A stretch of 64,000 nt of DNA. Origin: Flavihumibacter solisilvae (GTDB lineage: Bacteria; Bacteroidota; Bacteroidia; Chitinophagales; Chitinophagaceae). The stretch's first letter is position 1. Every line of letters begins with the position of its first letter. Shown here one piece after another: positions 61,936-64,000 of the stretch. A program made the position numbers and the translations under genes. Under the pieces are notes generated by a model that worked only from the letters and a program-made list of their open reading frames with translations, did not search any database and was not told the DNA's origin. Location: assembly GCF_000814475.1 (NCBI RefSeq), contig NZ_JSVC01000005.1, positions 124,001 to 188,000 of the forward strand, given 5' to 3'.

Positions 61936-63001
61936 ATTGGCATTCCTGCAACAGGTATAAAGCATGATGTGAACCATAATAGTTGTTGTAAATGAGGACA
62001 TTCCTCAACCGCATGCGGCTACCTTTTTTCAATAGTAAATCGTTACTGAATTCCTGTTCCTTTACCAGGTGCGCCGTCAGCCATAATGCGAACCCCGATG
62101 CAGTATCGAACTCGCCGCAGATGTGCTTAAAGGCAAGCTGATGCGTCTCATCGCTTAATTGTGAAGCGAAGTTTGAATAATAGTGATCAAAGCGGTTGTC
62201 ACCGTTATTTCCCAGCAACACAACATCAAGGTCATTCCAGCTTAACCCGTTCGCGTTGAGCAGCGCCTGCGCCTGTTCACGAACCTGGTGCTCCTGTGGT
62301 TCAAATAACAGCTTCATTCCATTCAGCCGCACCATGGCATCTTCTGGCTGTTTCTGCAGAACAAAGAAGAATGTGCCTTCACCTGCAATGCTACCCGGGG
62401 TATCAGCCTGCAGAAGTTCAGTCCGGGAGATATTCTCCTTCTTCCAGTAGCCCATCTTTTCCTTGATGACGAAATGTTCGCCAGTGATTTCTTCAAATGA
62501 TCCGACAAGTGCGTTCTCCGCTTCGCCATCATGTAAATGCATCATGGCATCCAGAATGGCATGCTCCAGCGAAAATCCGCGGTGAACATAAGTTGTGTTG
62601 TAACTGCTGCTGTCATGATGCAGGCCGATCATTCCATTCAGTGCATTGTAAGTCGACTGGATGAATGGTGTAGGGTTCAGCGTACCCTCATTGAACTCCA
62701 TTATATTATGGATGAACTTTTCCGTATCACTTAAGCTTCCCTTACCCGTTCCCGTTATAATCGCCTGCGGATGTGTGAGCTTTGCGTCCCTGAGACATTC
62801 AATTGCAGCCACCATTCCGATCCGAGTGATCCGGCTCATCCTTCGCAGCTGCATGATCGTAAAGTAATCCTGGTACGCCGGCTGCAGATACGAAAGCGTA
62901 TTATTTATCGCATCTGAAAAAACAGCTGGCAGGGAGTTCGCGGCAAACGTATCCTGCGCAGTTACCGCGCGCGATGCTCTTATGTATACCGGGTCAAGCA
63001 T
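61934..63001 (-). CDS. Ketosynthase-like chain-length-factor protein without catalytic cysteine
   Basis: A 355-residue thiolase-fold protein of the beta-ketoacyl-synthase N-terminal type (PF13723-like). At the place of the active Cys it has PFIQSTYNALNGMIGL instead of a TACSS motif, so it cannot act as a condensing enzyme by itself. It resembles chain-length factors in aryl-polyene/flexirubin clusters, which pair with a catalytic ketosynthase. The ATG at 62999-63001 overlaps the upstream ketosynthase stop by 8 nt. An alternative start is at 63025. Confidence 0.78.
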   Translation of the reverse strand: MLDPVYIRASRAVTAQDTFAANSLPAVFSDAINNTLSYLQPAYQDYFTIMQLRRMSRITRIGMVAAIECLRDAKLTHPQAIITGTGKGSLSDTEKFIHNIMEFNEGTLNPTPFIQSTYNALNGMIGLHHDSSSYNTTYVHRGFSLEHAILDAMMHLHDGEAENALVGSFEEITGEHFVIKEKMGYWKKENISRTELLQADTPGSIAGEGTFFFVLQKQPEDAMVRLNGMKLLFEPQEHQVREQAQALLNANGLSWNDLDVVLLGNNGDNRFDHYYSNFASQLSDETHQLAFKHICGEFDTASGFALWLTAHLVKEQEFSNDLLLKKGSRMRLRNVLIYNNYYGSHHALYLLQECQ

Positions 63002-64000
63002 ATTTACTGAATAACAGACTTGCATTGTTTCCGCCGAAGCCGAACGAATTGCTCAATACGTGATTTACGGGTATCCCCGTTTTTACTTCGGTTACCGGTA
63101 CCAGGTCTAACCCCGGCATCGGGTCATTGAAATGAAGAACCGGGTAAATTTCGCCATGCCGGATACTCATGATTGAAAATACAGCCTCGATCGCTCCCGC
63201 TGCGGCCAGTGTGTGGCCGGTAAATGATTTTGTGGAACTGAATGCCGGCATCTCCTTTCCGAATAATCGTAGCAATGCTGCACCTTCTGCTTCATCGTTG
63301 TTGATCGTGGCAGTACCGTGTGCATTGATCCATGAAATCGAGCCGGTCTCAAGGCCGGCTGCTTCAATTGCTCCCTTCATGGCATGGTAGGCTCCTTCTC
63401 CTTCGGGTGATGGCGCAGTAGGGTGGAAGGCTTCATTGAAATTGCAGTACCCACTCAGTATGGCAAGCGGGGTAGCGCCGGTAATATTTATGCTTTTCTC
63501 ACTTTCCAGTACCAGGTACGCAGCACCTTCACCAAGGTTCAGCCCGTTCCTGTTGGCATCAAATGGTCTGCATGGCTGCTTGTCAATATTCTTCAGACTG
63601 TTGAATCCGTTCAGGGTAAACCGGGTCAGCGTATCTACGCCGCCGCAGATGGCACGGTCGATAATCCCATGCCTGATCAGCCTCGCGCCATACATGATCG
63701 CATTTGCAGAAGAAGAACAGGCGGTACTGATGGTACTTACAAATTGTGTAAAGCCAAAATGCCGGGCAAGCTGCTCCGTGCCGGCCGCACAATCAAGAGC
63801 ATCACCCGCGCCTAAATTATCGCGAATCCCAGGATTGATGAGTGAATCATATACGTCTTCCACGTCACCCATTCCGCCAACCGTGGTGGCATTGATAAAG
63901 CCGGTAAGTGGTGAGGGCTTTCCTGATGGACCAAGGCGGTCACAAAGGGCCTCCTGGATCGCCAGCGCGGCGAGAACAACCAGCCTGCTTTGCTGCAGGT
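62994..64000 (-). CDS. Beta-ketoacyl-ACP synthase, catalytic (5' end outside window)
   Basis: The open frame enters from the right edge and covers about 335 residues without its N-terminus. It has the catalytic Cys in STISTACSSSANAI, the two active His regions INAHGTATINNDEAEG and KSFTGHTLAAAGAIE, and NSFGFGGNNASL near the C-terminus, as in FabF/KASII-type condensing enzymes. It overlaps the chain-length-factor-like gene by 8 nt, so both are likely made in equal amounts as a heterodimer. The product type (polyene pigment or fatty acid) is inferred. Confidence 0.9.
   Translation of the reverse strand, partial: LQQSRLVVLAALAIQEALCDRLGPSGKPSPLTGFINATTVGGMGDVEDVYDSLINPGIRDNLGAGDALDCAAGTEQLARHFGFTQFVSTISTACSSSANAIMYGARLIRHGIIDRAICGGVDTLTRFTLNGFNSLKNIDKQPCRPFDANRNGLNLGEGAAYLVLESEKSINITGATPLAILSGYCNFNEAFHPTAPSPEGEGAYHAMKGAIEAAGLETGSISWINAHGTATINNDEAEGAALLRLFGKEMPAFSSTKSFTGHTLAAAGAIEAVFSIMSIRHGEIYPVLHFNDPMPGLDLVPVTEVKTGIPVNHVLSNSFGFGGNNASLLFSKYA

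Overview
The window looks like a chromosomal segment of a Bacteroidota bacterium, most likely in or near the Chitinophagaceae. This is inferred from gene content and signals, not from any search. The supporting signs are type IX secretion (T9SS) proteins, almost no Shine-Dalgarno sequences (rpsU is a striking exception), many promoters with the Bacteroidota -7 box TAnnTTTG, LytS/LytTR regulation, an aromatic-polyene/flexirubin-type ketosynthase pair, and the gene order rpsU-xerC-hpf-tRNAs-tuf-secE-nusG-rplKAJL. I found no prophage, insertion sequence, CRISPR array or rRNA operon. Most of the window is housekeeping and envelope genes.

Layout. 1-2.7 kb (-): a partial MORN-like secreted protein, an M14 peptidase and rpsT. 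2.9-8.5 kb (+): the 2-oxoglutarate dehydrogenase pair sucA-odhB, then an RsmB/NOP-type RNA methyltransferase. 8.6-11.3 kb (+): a sensor module of one degenerate kinase, one intact LytS kinase and a LytTR regulator. 11.5-16.5 kb: lipoprotein and mnmA (-), then ssb, a malate/lactate-type dehydrogenase and aspartate kinase (+). 16.6-22.6 kb (-): esterase, queA, a fused peptide ABC ATPase, a lipoprotein, an HD hydrolase and AMP nucleosidase. 22.6-28.9 kb: a solitary HSDR_N-type nuclease domain (+), gdhA-ccmD-ccmC-ccmB-tdk (-), a conserved unknown (+) and waaA (-). 28.9-36.2 kb (+): a tight seven-gene nucleotide-sugar operon (DegT aminotransferase, UDP-glucose dehydrogenase, UDP-xylose synthase, a second UDP-sugar dehydrogenase, rfbB, rfbC, rfbD). 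36.3-43.4 kb: ferritin-like protein, serine hydrolase, tRNA-Gln, a Tat-type aminotransferase, then the diheme cytochrome/beta-helix pair and tyrS (-). 43.5-54.3 kb: PorV/PorQ-like and PorU-like T9SS genes, hscA (+), YfhO membrane protein and ribE (-). 54.4-61.9 kb (+): translation island with rpsU, xerC, hpf, five tRNAs, tuf, secE, nusG and rplKAJL. 61.9-64 kb (-): a chain-length-factor-like protein and a truncated ketosynthase.

The most interesting signals are not genes. Short tandem arrays recur in intergenic DNA: 7-bp units (consensus TTTTNAN) at seven loci and 8-bp units (consensus TTATTNAY) at three. The T-rich strand matches the strand of the next gene, and arrays either abut the -7 box or sit just before the start codon. 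At gene ends they appear as inverted pairs that form terminator-like hairpins. Other leads are the strong Shine-Dalgarno of rpsU, the xerC start codon placed directly after a strong terminator, a GNRA-capped hairpin leading the rplKAJL operon, the loss of the usual rplL-rpoB link, and the two-gene cytochrome/beta-helix system of unknown function.
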